The position numbers and the translations under genes were made by a program. Shown here piece after piece: positions 7,942 to 16,375 of a stretch of 64,000 bases of DNA. Position 1 is the stretch's first letter, and each line of letters opens with the position of its first letter. The notes under the pieces were generated by a model that was given only the letters and a program-made list of their open reading frames with translations, ran no database searches and was not told where the DNA came from. Origin of the DNA: Actinomyces marmotae (GTDB lineage Bacteria > Actinomycetota > Actinomycetes > Actinomycetales > Actinomycetaceae); NCBI RefSeq assembly GCF_013177295.1, contig NZ_CP053642.1:1116001-1180000 (forward strand), written 5' to 3'.

Positions 7942-10900
7942 ATGGATGCGTTATCTCTGGGTGGCGTGGCCTCCAGTGTTGTCTCGGTGCTCCTGCGCAC
8001 CGTGGATCTGTGCCTCAACCCCACGTTGGCCGGCGCGGCCGCGCTGAGCAATGATGGTCGGCAGGCCGCTGACCGGCTCGGCGATGCTGCCCATGACGAG
8101 GGCGCAGAGGGGCGGATCGCCAAAAGGATCGAGAAGCGCCTGGAAGAAGAGGCGGAACGGCTTCCGCGGGAGAGGCGCGCTGAGCTCGATGGCGTGGAGG
8201 TCGCCGTGGAGGCGGTCTTCACGAAGGCGCTGGAATCGGATGAGGCGCTGCTGGAGGCGGTACGGCGCCCGGAAGGGCTCGCCGAGTTCCTGAAGAGGCA
8301 GGGGCGGGCTCAGAGGGCTGATCTTCCTGCCGCTGCTGAGCCCGCATTCGATTCTCTCATCGGGATCGTGGCCGAGGAACTCGCGACGATCGCGCCGTTG
8401 TCGCCGTCATTCGATAAGGCGCGCGCTCGGTATGTCATGGATGCGCTCGATGAGATCAACGCGACGGCGTCGCGCACCGAGCATAACATTGAGGCTCTGC
8501 TGCTGAGTCAGCAGGAGATGTCCGGGAAGATCGATCGGCTTGGAAGCGGGAGGGGCCGGCCGAATCCTTTCAGTGATGGGCCCACGCGTTTCGGGGCTAC
8601 TCCTGATCCGGCCCCGGGATATATTGTGCGCGATGAGTATCATCGTCTGCGTGAGGCGCTCGCTCATGGTGAGGGGGCGGCTCGCTTGGTGCTGCGCGGC
8701 ATGAAAGGGGTTGGTAAGTCCCAGATCGCGGCGCAGTACGCGCGCGAATGCCGGGAGGCGGGTTGGAGTCTCGTGGCCTGGGTCAACGCGGCTCCCGCCG
8801 GCGCCCCAGACAGAGGGCTGCCCAGCGGCGTGGAGACGGGGCTCGCCGAACTGGCGAACCGACTCGGACTCGTTGATCCATCGGATCCGCCCAGGAAGAG
8901 CGCTCGGTTCATGGTGGACTGTCTCAACTCGGGCGGGGCGGCGGATCGGCTCATCGTGTTCGACAACCTGGAGCGTGCCGATGACCTTCGGGAGTTGAAG
9001 TTGACGGGTCCCGGAATGCGGGTCATCGTGACGACGAACCTCCGAGGCGGGGAACTGGGTGAGACGATCCCTGTGGAGGTCTTCGGCCGGCGCCAGTCCC
9101 TGGCCTTCTTGCGGGAGCGGATCCCCGGGATCGCTGATGCCCATGCCGACGGGCTCGCCGACCTGCTTGGCGATCTTCCTCTGGCGTTGTCCCAAGCGGC
9201 GTCAACGATGAGGGAACAGAGGTTCGCTCCGCTGGAGTACATGGAGCTTCTTGAAGAGGTGCCACTTGAGGAGGCGATGGATCGCTCGGATGGCGAGGAC
9301 TACCCGCACGCCGTGTGGCAGGCTTTGCGCCTGAGTCATCAGACCGCCCTGAAGGCGCTGGGCGAGCGGGATGAGGAGCAGGCCCGTCTGGCGCGTCTTC
9401 AGCTGGGGATGCTGTCGATCATGCCGGAGGGCGGTGTTCCTCGTGACTGGCTCTACCGTGCTGATGCTGGTCATTCTCTGGCGGCGAGGAAGTCATTGGC
9501 CTTCCTCAGCAAGCGCGGCATTGTCTCGGAGACGGAGAATGATGGTGCCCGCGCGGGTATCGTTTCCCTGCACCGCCTCCAGTCGAGACTGATTCGAGAG
9601 GATGTGCGCCGTGATGGTGAATCAGAGGTGATCGCTGAAGCGGCCATCTGCGCCCTCGCGGAGGCGCTTAACGAGTCCGATCCCAATAATCCTCATGAAG
9701 TGGAGCGTGATTCGATTATCGCGGTGATTGAGAGTCTCTTATTTTTGGGGACCCTTGGGCTGGACCGCGTTGGAGTCAATGCTGAGGGGCTGTCCAGTGT
9801 TCTCCTCTCGGTTCAACGGCGCGCGAATGAGGCAGGGCTCGATTCCTTCGCGGTGTCGTTGGCGGACATCGTTGATGGTCTCGCATCGGCGCTGGGCCCT
9901 GACCACCCGGGCACCCTGGTCTCGCGCAATAACCTCGCCTACGCCTATCAGTCCGCTGGGCGGCTGGGTGAGGCCATCGACATCTATGAGCAGACCTTGG
10001 AGGATCGTCTCAGGGTGCTGGGGGCTGACCACCCGGGCACCCTGGCCTCGCGCAATAACCTCGCGGGCGCCTATCAGTCCGCTGGGCGGTTGGAGGACGC
10101 CATCGCGATATTCGAGCAGACCCTGGAGGAGAGCCTCAGGGTGCTGGGGGCTGACCACCCGGGCACCCTGGCCTCGCGCAATAACCTCGCGGGCGCCTAT
10201 CAGTCCGCTGGGCGGTTGGGTGAGGCCATCGACATCTATGAGCAGACCTTGGAGGATCGTCTCAGGGTGCTGGGGGCTGACCACCCGGGCACCCTGGCCT
10301 CGCGCAATAACCTCGCGGGCGCCTATCAGTCCGCTGGGCGGTTGGGTGAGGCCATCGACATCTATGAGCAGACCTTGGAGGATCGTCTCAGGGTGCTGGG
10401 GGCTGACCACCCGGACACCCTGGCCTCGCGCAATAACCTCGCGAGCGCCTATCGGTCCGCTGGGCGGTTGGAGGACGCCATCGCGATATTCGAGCAGACC
10501 TTGGAGGATCGTCTCAGGGTGCTGGGGGCTGACCACCCGGACACCCTGGTCTCGCGCAATAACCTCGCGAGCGCCTATCGGTCCGCTGGGCGGTTGGGTG
10601 AGGCCATCGACATCTATGAGCAGACCTTGGAGGAGAGCCTCAGGGTGCTGGGGGCTGACCACCCGGACACCCTGGTCTCGCGCAATAACCTCGCGAGCGC
10701 CTATCGGTCCGCTGGGCGGTTGGGTGAGGCCATCGACATCTATGAGCAGACCTTGGAGGATCGTCTCAGGGTGCTGGGGGCTGACCACCCGGACACCCTG
10801 GTCTCGCGCAATAACCTCGCCTACGCCTATCAGTCCGCTGGGCGGTTGGGTGAGGCCATCGACATCTATGAGCAGACCCTGGAGGAGAGCCTCAGGGTGC

Positions 10901-11001
10901 TGGGGCCTGACCACCCGCTCACCAAGCAAATCGCCGAGAATCTCGCGATGAGCGCCACCCTCCGACCCCGGGCGCCGCTACCTGACCGGCCGCCCCGGTA
11001 G
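7942..11001 (+). CDS. STAND NTPase (NB-ARC-like) with C-terminal TPR repeats
   Basis: A 1019-aa protein. Residues 1-~200 form an unrecognised helical region with charged stretches (KRIEKRLEEEAERLPRERR). At ~253-260 lies the P-loop GMKGVGKS and at ~335-341 the Walker B-like RLIVFDNLE, followed by an NB-ARC/winged-helix region with GDLPLALSQAASTM. From ~654 to ~990 there are eight 42-residue kinesin-light-chain-type TPRs (pattern DHPGTLASRNNLAGAY). STAND proteins sense ligands through the C-terminal repeats and oligomerise to fire an N-terminal effector; many are antiphage or signalling proteins. No TIR, protease or nuclease motif is visible, so the effector is unknown. TAGGAT (7930-7935) lies 6 nt before ATG (leaderless). 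Third-position base use looks less GC-rich than in its neighbours, and the gene sits in a conserved housekeeping block, which suggests insertion. Confidence 0.85.
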   Translation: MDALSLGGVASSVVSVLLRTVDLCLNPTLAGAAALSNDGRQAADRLGDAAHDEGAEGRIAKRIEKRLEEEAERLPRERRAELDGVEVAVEAVFTKALESDEALLEAVRRPEGLAEFLKRQGRAQRADLPAAAEPAFDSLIGIVAEELATIAPLSPSFDKARARYVMDALDEINATASRTEHNIEALLLSQQEMSGKIDRLGSGRGRPNPFSDGPTRFGATPDPAPGYIVRDEYHRLREALAHGEGAARLVLRGMKGVGKSQIAAQYARECREAGWSLVAWVNAAPAGAPDRGLPSGVETGLAELANRLGLVDPSDPPRKSARFMVDCLNSGGAADRLIVFDNLERADDLRELKLTGPGMRVIVTTNLRGGELGETIPVEVFGRRQSLAFLRERIPGIADAHADGLADLLGDLPLALSQAASTMREQRFAPLEYMELLEEVPLEEAMDRSDGEDYPHAVWQALRLSHQTALKALGERDEEQARLARLQLGMLSIMPEGGVPRDWLYRADAGHSLAARKSLAFLSKRGIVSETENDGARAGIVSLHRLQSRLIREDVRRDGESEVIAEAAICALAEALNESDPNNPHEVERDSIIAVIESLLFLGTLGLDRVGVNAEGLSSVLLSVQRRANEAGLDSFAVSLADIVDGLASALGPDHPGTLVSRNNLAYAYQSAGRLGEAIDIYEQTLEDRLRVLGADHPGTLASRNNLAGAYQSAGRLEDAIAIFEQTLEESLRVLGADHPGTLASRNNLAGAYQSAGRLGEAIDIYEQTLEDRLRVLGADHPGTLASRNNLAGAYQSAGRLGEAIDIYEQTLEDRLRVLGADHPDTLASRNNLASAYRSAGRLEDAIAIFEQTLEDRLRVLGADHPDTLVSRNNLASAYRSAGRLGEAIDIYEQTLEESLRVLGADHPDTLVSRNNLASAYRSAGRLGEAIDIYEQTLEDRLRVLGADHPDTLVSRNNLAYAYQSAGRLGEAIDIYEQTLEESLRVLGPDHPLTKQIAENLAMSATLRPRAPLPDRPPR
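9901..10908 (+). repeat. Eight tandem 126-bp units encoding TPRs
   Basis: Units begin at 9901, 10027, 10153, 10279, 10405, 10531, 10657 and 10783, each exactly 126 bp (42 codons), and a truncated ninth begins at 10909. They are nearly identical in nucleotides but differ by whole swapped blocks: PG or PD, TLV or TLA, AYAYQ/AGAYQ/ASAYR, LGEAIDIYEQ or LEDAIAIFEQ, EDRL or EESL. The blocks recur in different combinations, a mosaic expected from recombination or gene conversion between units. Confidence 0.97.
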
Positions 11002-11011
11002 GCTCGGGCGC

Positions 11012-12121
11012 ATGCCACCCGCAGCCACGCGCAACGGGGAGATGACCCTGGGACGAGTCGGCGGCGCGCCCGTCGTCGTGTCCCCCACCTCCCTGCTCCT
11101 CGGACTCGTCATCGCCGCCTCCTGGTACCCCCTGGTCAGCGGCGCCCTCGGGGATCTCGGCGCCGTCGTCGTCCTGGGAACCGTGGCTGCCACCGTCATC
11201 GGCGCCGCCATCTCGATCCTCCTCCACGAGCTCGCCCACGGCCTGGTCGGCGCCGCCCTGGGCCGCCCACCCATCCGCTACGAGCTCCTCCTGTGGGGCG
11301 GGCGCACCAGTTTCGGCCCGCCCCAGCGCGCCTGGTCCCCCTGGCGCGACGCGGCCTGCTCCCTCGCCGGCCCCGCCGCCAACGCCCTCCTATGGATCGC
11401 CTGCCGCAGCGCCCTCGACTCCGGCGCCCTCACCACCCCCGCCATCCACGTCGCCCTGTGGGCCATCGCCTGGCTCAACCTCGCCCTCGCCATCTTCAAC
11501 GCCCTGCCCGGCCTGCCCCTCGACGGCGGCCAGGCCCTCGCCTCCCTCATCGCCCAGGCCACCGGCAACCGCGCCGCCGGGCTCAAGGCGGCCGCCTGGG
11601 GAGGGCTCGCCGTCGTTGCCGGGATCGTCTGGCTCTACCTCCTCCAGCCCCTCCTCATCGACCACCGCCGCCCCAGCGCCACCAGCCTCATCCTCGCCGC
11701 CATGGTCGGCTGGACCATCGGTTCCACCAGTTGGCGCGTGCTCGGCCTCGGAGGCGCCCAGCGCGCCGCCGCCCGCCTCGACCTGCGCTCCCTCACCCGC
11801 CCCATCGCCACGCTCCCCGCCGCCGCCCCGCTCGCCCGGGTCGGCGCCGCGCTCGACGACGGCGCCGCCCTCGCCCTCATCACCGACGGCCCCACCATCC
11901 TCGGCACCATCGACGCCGCCGGCCTGGCCGATCTGGGGGCCATGAGGGAGGGCGCCACCGCCGAGCAGGCCTGCACCGTCCTGCCCGCCGCGGCCATCAC
12001 CACCTCCCTGACCGGCCAGGAGGCCGTCGACGCCCTCAAGGCGGCGCGCGCCGTCTCCCGCTGGCTCATCGTCATCGACGGCGGACGCATGATCGGCGCC
12101 GTCCCCACCGGCGCCCGTTGA
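11012..12121 (+). CDS. Site-2 protease family zinc metalloprotease (M50)
   Basis: A 369-aa membrane protease. Hydrophobic helices carry the zinc motif SILLHELAHGLVG (HExxH, residues ~70-80) and the second M50 signature FNALPGLPLDGGQ, whose Asp completes the site. The C-terminal ~120 residues form a soluble region (LARVGAALDDGAALALITDG... RWLIVIDGGRMIG) resembling a CBS pair, as in the Rv2625c-like subgroup. Members cleave substrates within the membrane; the substrate here is unknown. TAGGCT (10999-11004) lies 7 nt before ATG, so the gene has its own leaderless promoter just after the STAND gene. MFS and trmI follow on the same strand. Confidence 0.88.
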   Translation: MPPAATRNGEMTLGRVGGAPVVVSPTSLLLGLVIAASWYPLVSGALGDLGAVVVLGTVAATVIGAAISILLHELAHGLVGAALGRPPIRYELLLWGGRTSFGPPQRAWSPWRDAACSLAGPAANALLWIACRSALDSGALTTPAIHVALWAIAWLNLALAIFNALPGLPLDGGQALASLIAQATGNRAAGLKAAAWGGLAVVAGIVWLYLLQPLLIDHRRPSATSLILAAMVGWTIGSTSWRVLGLGGAQRAAARLDLRSLTRPIATLPAAAPLARVGAALDDGAALALITDGPTILGTIDAAGLADLGAMREGATAEQACTVLPAAAITTSLTGQEAVDALKAARAVSRWLIVIDGGRMIGAVPTGAR

Positions 12122-12154
12122 CCGGAAGAACCCTGACCACAGCCGACGAATCCC

Positions 12155-13408
12155 ATGAACCGACCCCTCAGCCCCGAGGCCCCCATCACTGCCGGCCTCA
12201 TCATCGCCCTCGCCATCCAGAACGCCGTGCCGCCCTTCGCCACGGACATGTACTCGCCCGCCTTCCCGCACGTCGCCGCCGACCTCCACGCCTCAGCCAC
12301 CGCCGTCGGGCTGACCCTGACCGCCTTCTTCGCCGGCATGGGCACGGGTCAGCTCGTGGGCGGCACGGCCTCCGACCGCTACGGCCGGCGCCGCCCCATC
12401 ATCACCGGCGGGCTCATCTGCGCCCTCGGCGGCATCGTCTGCGCCCTCGCGCCCGGCATCGGCACCCTCCTGGTCGGGCGGATCCTCCAGGGCCTCGGCG
12501 GGGGAATCGCCTCCGTCGTCGGGCGCGCCGTCCTCGTCGACATCGCCCACGGCGACCGCCTCGCCCGCATCATGTCCATCCTCATGGCCGTGGGCGGCCT
12601 GGCCCCCATGCTCGCGCCCGTGACGGGCAGCGCCGTCCTGTCCGTGGCGACCTGGCGGATGATCTTCTGGTGCCTGGCTGGATTCGGTCTGCTCATGGTG
12701 ACCATGGCCGCGATCGTCATCCCCGAGACCCTTCCGGCGTCTGACCGCCGCAGCGGGGGGCCGCGCCGATTCGCCGCCGGATTCGCCGAACTCGTACGCC
12801 ACGAGCGGTTCATGGGCTATATGCTCACCTCCGCGTTCTCCGGCTTCGCCATGTTCGCCTACATCTCCGCCTCCTCCTTCGTGCTGCAGGAGATCAAGGG
12901 GCTCACCGCCATGCAGTACTCCGTCTTCTTCGGCTGCACCGCCGGGGCCAACATGCTCATGGCGCTGACGAACTCCCGGCTCGTGGGGCGCTACCGGCCC
13001 CGGCGGCTCATCGCCGTCGGGCTCGGGATCTCCGGGGCCGGGATCGCGCTGGTGACCCTGGCCGTGCTGGTCTGGGGCACGGCGCTCGTGCCCCTATGCG
13101 CGGGCTTCGTGCTCACCATGGCGGCGCAGGGCCTCATCTTCGGCAACGCCGGCGCGCTCGCCCTCGGCGAAGTGCGGCACGTGGCAGGGGCGGCCAGCGC
13201 CCTCATGGGCGTGGTGCAGGCGATCGCCATGGGGGTCTCCGCGCCGCTGGCCAGCTCCGGGGGCGGCGCCAGCGCCGTGCCCATGGTCGCCGTCATGCTC
13301 ACCGGGATCATCGGCGCCTGGGCCGCCTACCTCCTTGTGGGGCGCGCGCCCTCGCAGCGCCGCCTGCCCGGGATGACAGGGCGCGCGGGGCGAAATGGCG
13401 AGGTTTGA
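12155..13408 (+). CDS. Bcr/CflA-type multidrug efflux MFS transporter
   Basis: A 417-aa, 12-helix major facilitator. The opening PPFATDMYSPAFPHVAADL and the loop 2-3 motif GTASDRYGRRRP are typical of the DHA1 Bcr/CflA drug-export group. A second-half Arg-rich loop (LVGRYRPRRL) is also present. The gene starts 33 nt after the M50 stop, so the two may be cotranscribed; no strong SD is seen. It ends inside the left arm of a 20-bp inverted repeat, with its last codons GAG-GTT-TGA within the repeat. Substrates are unknown; chloramphenicol, bicyclomycin and similar are typical for the family. Confidence 0.88.
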   Translation: MNRPLSPEAPITAGLIIALAIQNAVPPFATDMYSPAFPHVAADLHASATAVGLTLTAFFAGMGTGQLVGGTASDRYGRRRPIITGGLICALGGIVCALAPGIGTLLVGRILQGLGGGIASVVGRAVLVDIAHGDRLARIMSILMAVGGLAPMLAPVTGSAVLSVATWRMIFWCLAGFGLLMVTMAAIVIPETLPASDRRSGGPRRFAAGFAELVRHERFMGYMLTSAFSGFAMFAYISASSFVLQEIKGLTAMQYSVFFGCTAGANMLMALTNSRLVGRYRPRRLIAVGLGISGAGIALVTLAVLVWGTALVPLCAGFVLTMAAQGLIFGNAGALALGEVRHVAGAASALMGVVQAIAMGVSAPLASSGGGASAVPMVAVMLTGIIGAWAAYLLVGRAPSQRRLPGMTGRAGRNGEV

Positions 13409-13516
13409 GGATTGCTCGGCTGAATCGCGGTGATTGATCATTCAAGGAGCGCGCGATTCCGCGGATCCGGCCGCCGCTGGGAGGGGGTGGGGGAGAAGCA
13501 ATCCTCAAACCGCGCC
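13397..13516. repeat. Nested inverted repeats between the MFS gene and trmI (MITE-like)
   Basis: The outer arms are GGTTTGAGGATTGCT (13402-13416) and its exact reverse complement at 13497-13511, extendable to 19/20 matches (13397-13416 with 13497-13516). Inside is an 8-bp inverted pair, GAATCGCG (13422-13429) and CGCGATTC (13452-13459), around an AT-richer TGATTGATCATTCA core. It could be a small mobile element or a large-loop terminator. No target-site duplication is clear. Confidence 0.6.
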
Positions 13517-13554
13517 AACCTCGCTGGCAGGGGGCGGCGCATAGACTGGGGCCG

Positions 13555-14658
13555 ATGAGCGAGCAGGACACTCAGAACCCGCAGGCCACCCCGAGGCTCC
13601 CCCCGCGCCACGTCACCCAGGAGGTCCTGGGCCAGGCCGGGCGCCGCGGCCCCTTCCGCTACGGCGAGCGCATCCAGGTCACCGATGTCAAGGGCTCCAA
13701 GAGCACCTTCCACCTCCACCCCCAGGGCCACTTCCAGTCCGGGCGCGGCTCCTTCCATCACCGCGAGGTCGTCGGCAGGCAGGAGGGGACCGTCCTGACC
13801 ACCGACTCCGGCCACGAGCTCCTCCTACTGCGCCCGCTGCTCGCCGACTACGTCCTGTCGATGCCCCGCGGCGCCCAAGTGGTCTACGCCAAGGACTCCG
13901 GCCAGATCGTCGCCCTGGGTGACATCTTCCCCGGCGCCCGCGTTCTTGAGGCCGGTGTCGGCTCCGGGGCGCTGACGATGAACCTCCTGTCCGCCATCGG
14001 GGAGGCCGGGAGCCTCATGTCCATCGAGCGGCGCGAGGATTTCGCCGCCATCGCCGCCTCCAACGTCGATTCCTGGTTCGGGGGCCATCACCCCGCCTGG
14101 GAGTTGCGCACCGGAGACTTCAACGACGTGGTCGCCGCCCGCGTCGAGGACGCCTCCATTGACCGCGTCGTCCTGGACATGCTCGCCCCCTGGGAGAACA
14201 TCGAGGCCTCCGCCCGCGTCCTGGCCCCCGGCGGCCTCTTCCTCGCCTACGTCGCCACCACCACCCAGATGTCGCGCACCGTCGAGGCCCTGCGCCACAG
14301 CCGGCTCTTCACGGAGCCCGAGGCCTGGGAGTCCATGGTGCGCACCTGGAACGTCGACGGCCTGTCCGTGCGCCCCGACCACCGCATGGTCGCCCACACC
14401 GGATTCCTCCTCGCCGCCCGGCGCCTAGCCCCCGGCAGCGCCCCGCTGACGCGCAAGCGCCCACCCGCCCGCGGCGCCTATGACGACGCTGGCCACTGGA
14501 TCCCCGAGGACGTGCGCGAGCGCACGAGCACCGACCGGAAGGTCCGCCGCGTCCTGCGCGACTGCCGCGCCAAGCAGCCCGAGGACGCCACCCCGGTCCT
14601 CCCCGGCGTCCCCACCGCCGGGGGCGACGACGCCCCGCAGGAGCCCCTCGATGACTGA
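13555..14658 (+). CDS. trmI: tRNA (adenine-58-N1)-methyltransferase TrmI
   Basis: A 367-aa homologue of TrmI, the SAM-dependent enzyme that makes m1A58 in the T-loop of tRNAs. An N-terminal beta domain (RRGPFRYGERIQVTDVKGS) is followed by the Rossmann fold with the SAM loop GARVLEAGVGSGALTMNLL, then VVLDMLAPWENI and FLAYVATTTQMSRTVEAL. The C-terminal ~75 residues form an Arg-rich tail with RLAPGSAPLTRKRPPARGAYD, typical of actinobacterial TrmI. TAGACT (13542-13547) lies 7 nt before ATG, a leaderless promoter. The gene overlaps ARC by 8 nt, the usual actinobacterial linkage of trmI with the Pup cluster. Confidence 0.92.
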   Translation: MSEQDTQNPQATPRLPPRHVTQEVLGQAGRRGPFRYGERIQVTDVKGSKSTFHLHPQGHFQSGRGSFHHREVVGRQEGTVLTTDSGHELLLLRPLLADYVLSMPRGAQVVYAKDSGQIVALGDIFPGARVLEAGVGSGALTMNLLSAIGEAGSLMSIERREDFAAIAASNVDSWFGGHHPAWELRTGDFNDVVAARVEDASIDRVVLDMLAPWENIEASARVLAPGGLFLAYVATTTQMSRTVEALRHSRLFTEPEAWESMVRTWNVDGLSVRPDHRMVAHTGFLLAARRLAPGSAPLTRKRPPARGAYDDAGHWIPEDVRERTSTDRKVRRVLRDCRAKQPEDATPVLPGVPTAGGDDAPQEPLDD

Positions 14659-16375
14659 CACCGCCGACCTGGGCATGCCCGCCCCCTCCTTCACCAGCCA
14701 CCAACTGCGCGAGGCCCGCGCTGAGGCCATCTCCCTGGCCGAGAAGAACGAGCGCCTCACCAGGGCCCTCACCTCCGCCCGGGAGCGGATCGCCGAGCTC
14801 GGCGCCCAACTCGACGCCGTCACCCACCCACCCGTCACCCTCGCCCTCCTCACCGGCCTCCGCACCCGTTCGGACCGCCCGGACAGCGCTGACAGCGCTG
14901 ACAGGCCAGACCGCGCCGAGGCCCCTGCCGGCCCCGCCCCCGAGGCCCTCGTCCTCCTCGGCGGGCGCACCATGAGCCTCGGCCTGCGCCCGGGCCTCGA
15001 CCCCGCCGCCCTGCGCGTCGGCCAGCTCGTCGCCGTCAACGACGCCATGCTCGTTGTCGACGCCCTGCCCGAGCCCGACACCGGCGAGGCCGTCGTCCTC
15101 GACGAGGTCCTCGATGACACCCGCGCCCTCGTCACCACCGGTTCTGGCGCGTCCCGTGTCCTGCGGCTCGGCGGCGCCCTGGACGCCAGCGCCCTCGCCC
15201 CGGGCGTCACGCTGGCCGCCGACCTGCGCGCGGACGTGGCCACCGCGGTCATCGAGCGCACGGGCGTTGAGCAGCTCGTCGTCGCCGAGACGCCGGACGT
15301 CACCTGGGAGGACATCGGCGGCCTCGGCCCCCAGATCCAGGCGATCCGAGACGCGATCGAACTGCCCTTCACCCATCCCGGCCTCTACCGCGCCTATGGG
15401 CTGCGCGCCCCCAAGGGCCTCCTCCTCTACGGACCGCCGGGATGCGGTAAGACCCTCATCGCCAAGGCCGTCGCCACCTCCCTCGGCGGCGACGGGGCCG
15501 GCCCCGAGCGCGCCACGGGCCGCGCCGCCGCCTTCCTCAACATCAAGGGCCCCGAGCTGCTCAGCAAGTTCGTCGGGGAGACGGAGCGGCAGATCCGCGC
15601 CATCTTCGAGCAGGCCCGCAAGGCCGCCGCCGAGGACCGGCCCGTCGTCATCTTCTTCGATGAGATGGAGGCCCTCTTCCGCACCCGCGGCACCGGGGTC
15701 TCCAGTGACGTCGAGACCATGATCGTCCCGCAGGTCCTGGCCGAGATCGACGGCGTGGAGTCCCTGCGCAACGTCGTCATCATCGGCGCCTCCAACCGCG
15801 AGGACATGATCGACCCCGCGATCCTGCGCCCCGGCCGCCTCGACGTGAAGATCTGCGTCGCCCGCCCCGATGCCGCCCAGGCCCTCGATATCCTCGCCCG
15901 CCACCTCACCGCCGGCCTCCCCTTCGACCCGGCCGAGCTCGCCGCCCATGGCGGCGACCGCGAGGCCACCGCCGCGGCCATGCGCGCCGCCGCCGTCGAC
16001 GCCCTCTACGCCCGCGCGCCAGGCACCGCGGTCCTCGAGGTCGCCTACGCCTCCGGCGCCACCCGGACCCTCCACCTCGGCGACCTCGTCAGCGGGGCGA
16101 TGCTCGCCCAGATCGTCGCCCGCGCCAAGACCGCCGCCATCAAGGACGAGCTCTCCGGTGGGGCGGGAGGCCTGTCCACCGCCCGTCTCCTGGCGGCCGT
16201 GGCCGAGGAGGCCCGGCAGAACGAGGAGATCACCGGCGCCACCAGCCCTGAGGGATGGGCCAGGCTCATCGGCGCCCAGTCCGAGCCGATCCGCGGCGCA
16301 CGGCGCCTGGGCGCCGCCGGTGCCACACTGACCTCCAGCGCCGCGCGGCCCCATGAGACGCGGGAAGGCGCATGA
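14651..16375 (+). CDS. arc: AAA ATPase ARC (Mpa homologue) of the Pup system
   Basis: A 574-aa hexameric AAA ATPase that recognises pupylated proteins. A coiled-coil N-terminus (HQLREARAEAISLAEKNE) binds Pup, then come an OB-type region and the AAA module: TWEDIGGLGPQIQAIRDAIELPF, Walker A GPPGCGKT (~260-267), Walker B VIFFDEMEAL and REDMIDPAILRPGRLD. The start at 14651 follows overlap with trmI and a sensible N-terminus. The C-terminus ends ...RPHETREGA and lacks the GQYL-type tail by which Mpa docks on the 20S proteasome; no prcBA genes are present. It overlaps dop by 4 nt (ATGA). It probably acts as an unfoldase without a proteasome. Confidence 0.93.
   Translation: MTDTADLGMPAPSFTSHQLREARAEAISLAEKNERLTRALTSARERIAELGAQLDAVTHPPVTLALLTGLRTRSDRPDSADSADRPDRAEAPAGPAPEALVLLGGRTMSLGLRPGLDPAALRVGQLVAVNDAMLVVDALPEPDTGEAVVLDEVLDDTRALVTTGSGASRVLRLGGALDASALAPGVTLAADLRADVATAVIERTGVEQLVVAETPDVTWEDIGGLGPQIQAIRDAIELPFTHPGLYRAYGLRAPKGLLLYGPPGCGKTLIAKAVATSLGGDGAGPERATGRAAAFLNIKGPELLSKFVGETERQIRAIFEQARKAAAEDRPVVIFFDEMEALFRTRGTGVSSDVETMIVPQVLAEIDGVESLRNVVIIGASNREDMIDPAILRPGRLDVKICVARPDAAQALDILARHLTAGLPFDPAELAAHGGDREATAAAMRAAAVDALYARAPGTAVLEVAYASGATRTLHLGDLVSGAMLAQIVARAKTAAIKDELSGGAGGLSTARLLAAVAEEARQNEEITGATSPEGWARLIGAQSEPIRGARRLGAAGATLTSSAARPHETREGA

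Noticed and set aside
9901-10908. CRISPR array
   Set aside because: The tandem repeats are contiguous, 126 bp, have no spacers and encode TPRs in frame.
9739-10929. 396-aa repeat-containing minus-strand frame opposite the TPR units
   Set aside because: The periodicity only mirrors the plus-strand TPR units, which encode real TPR consensus residues.
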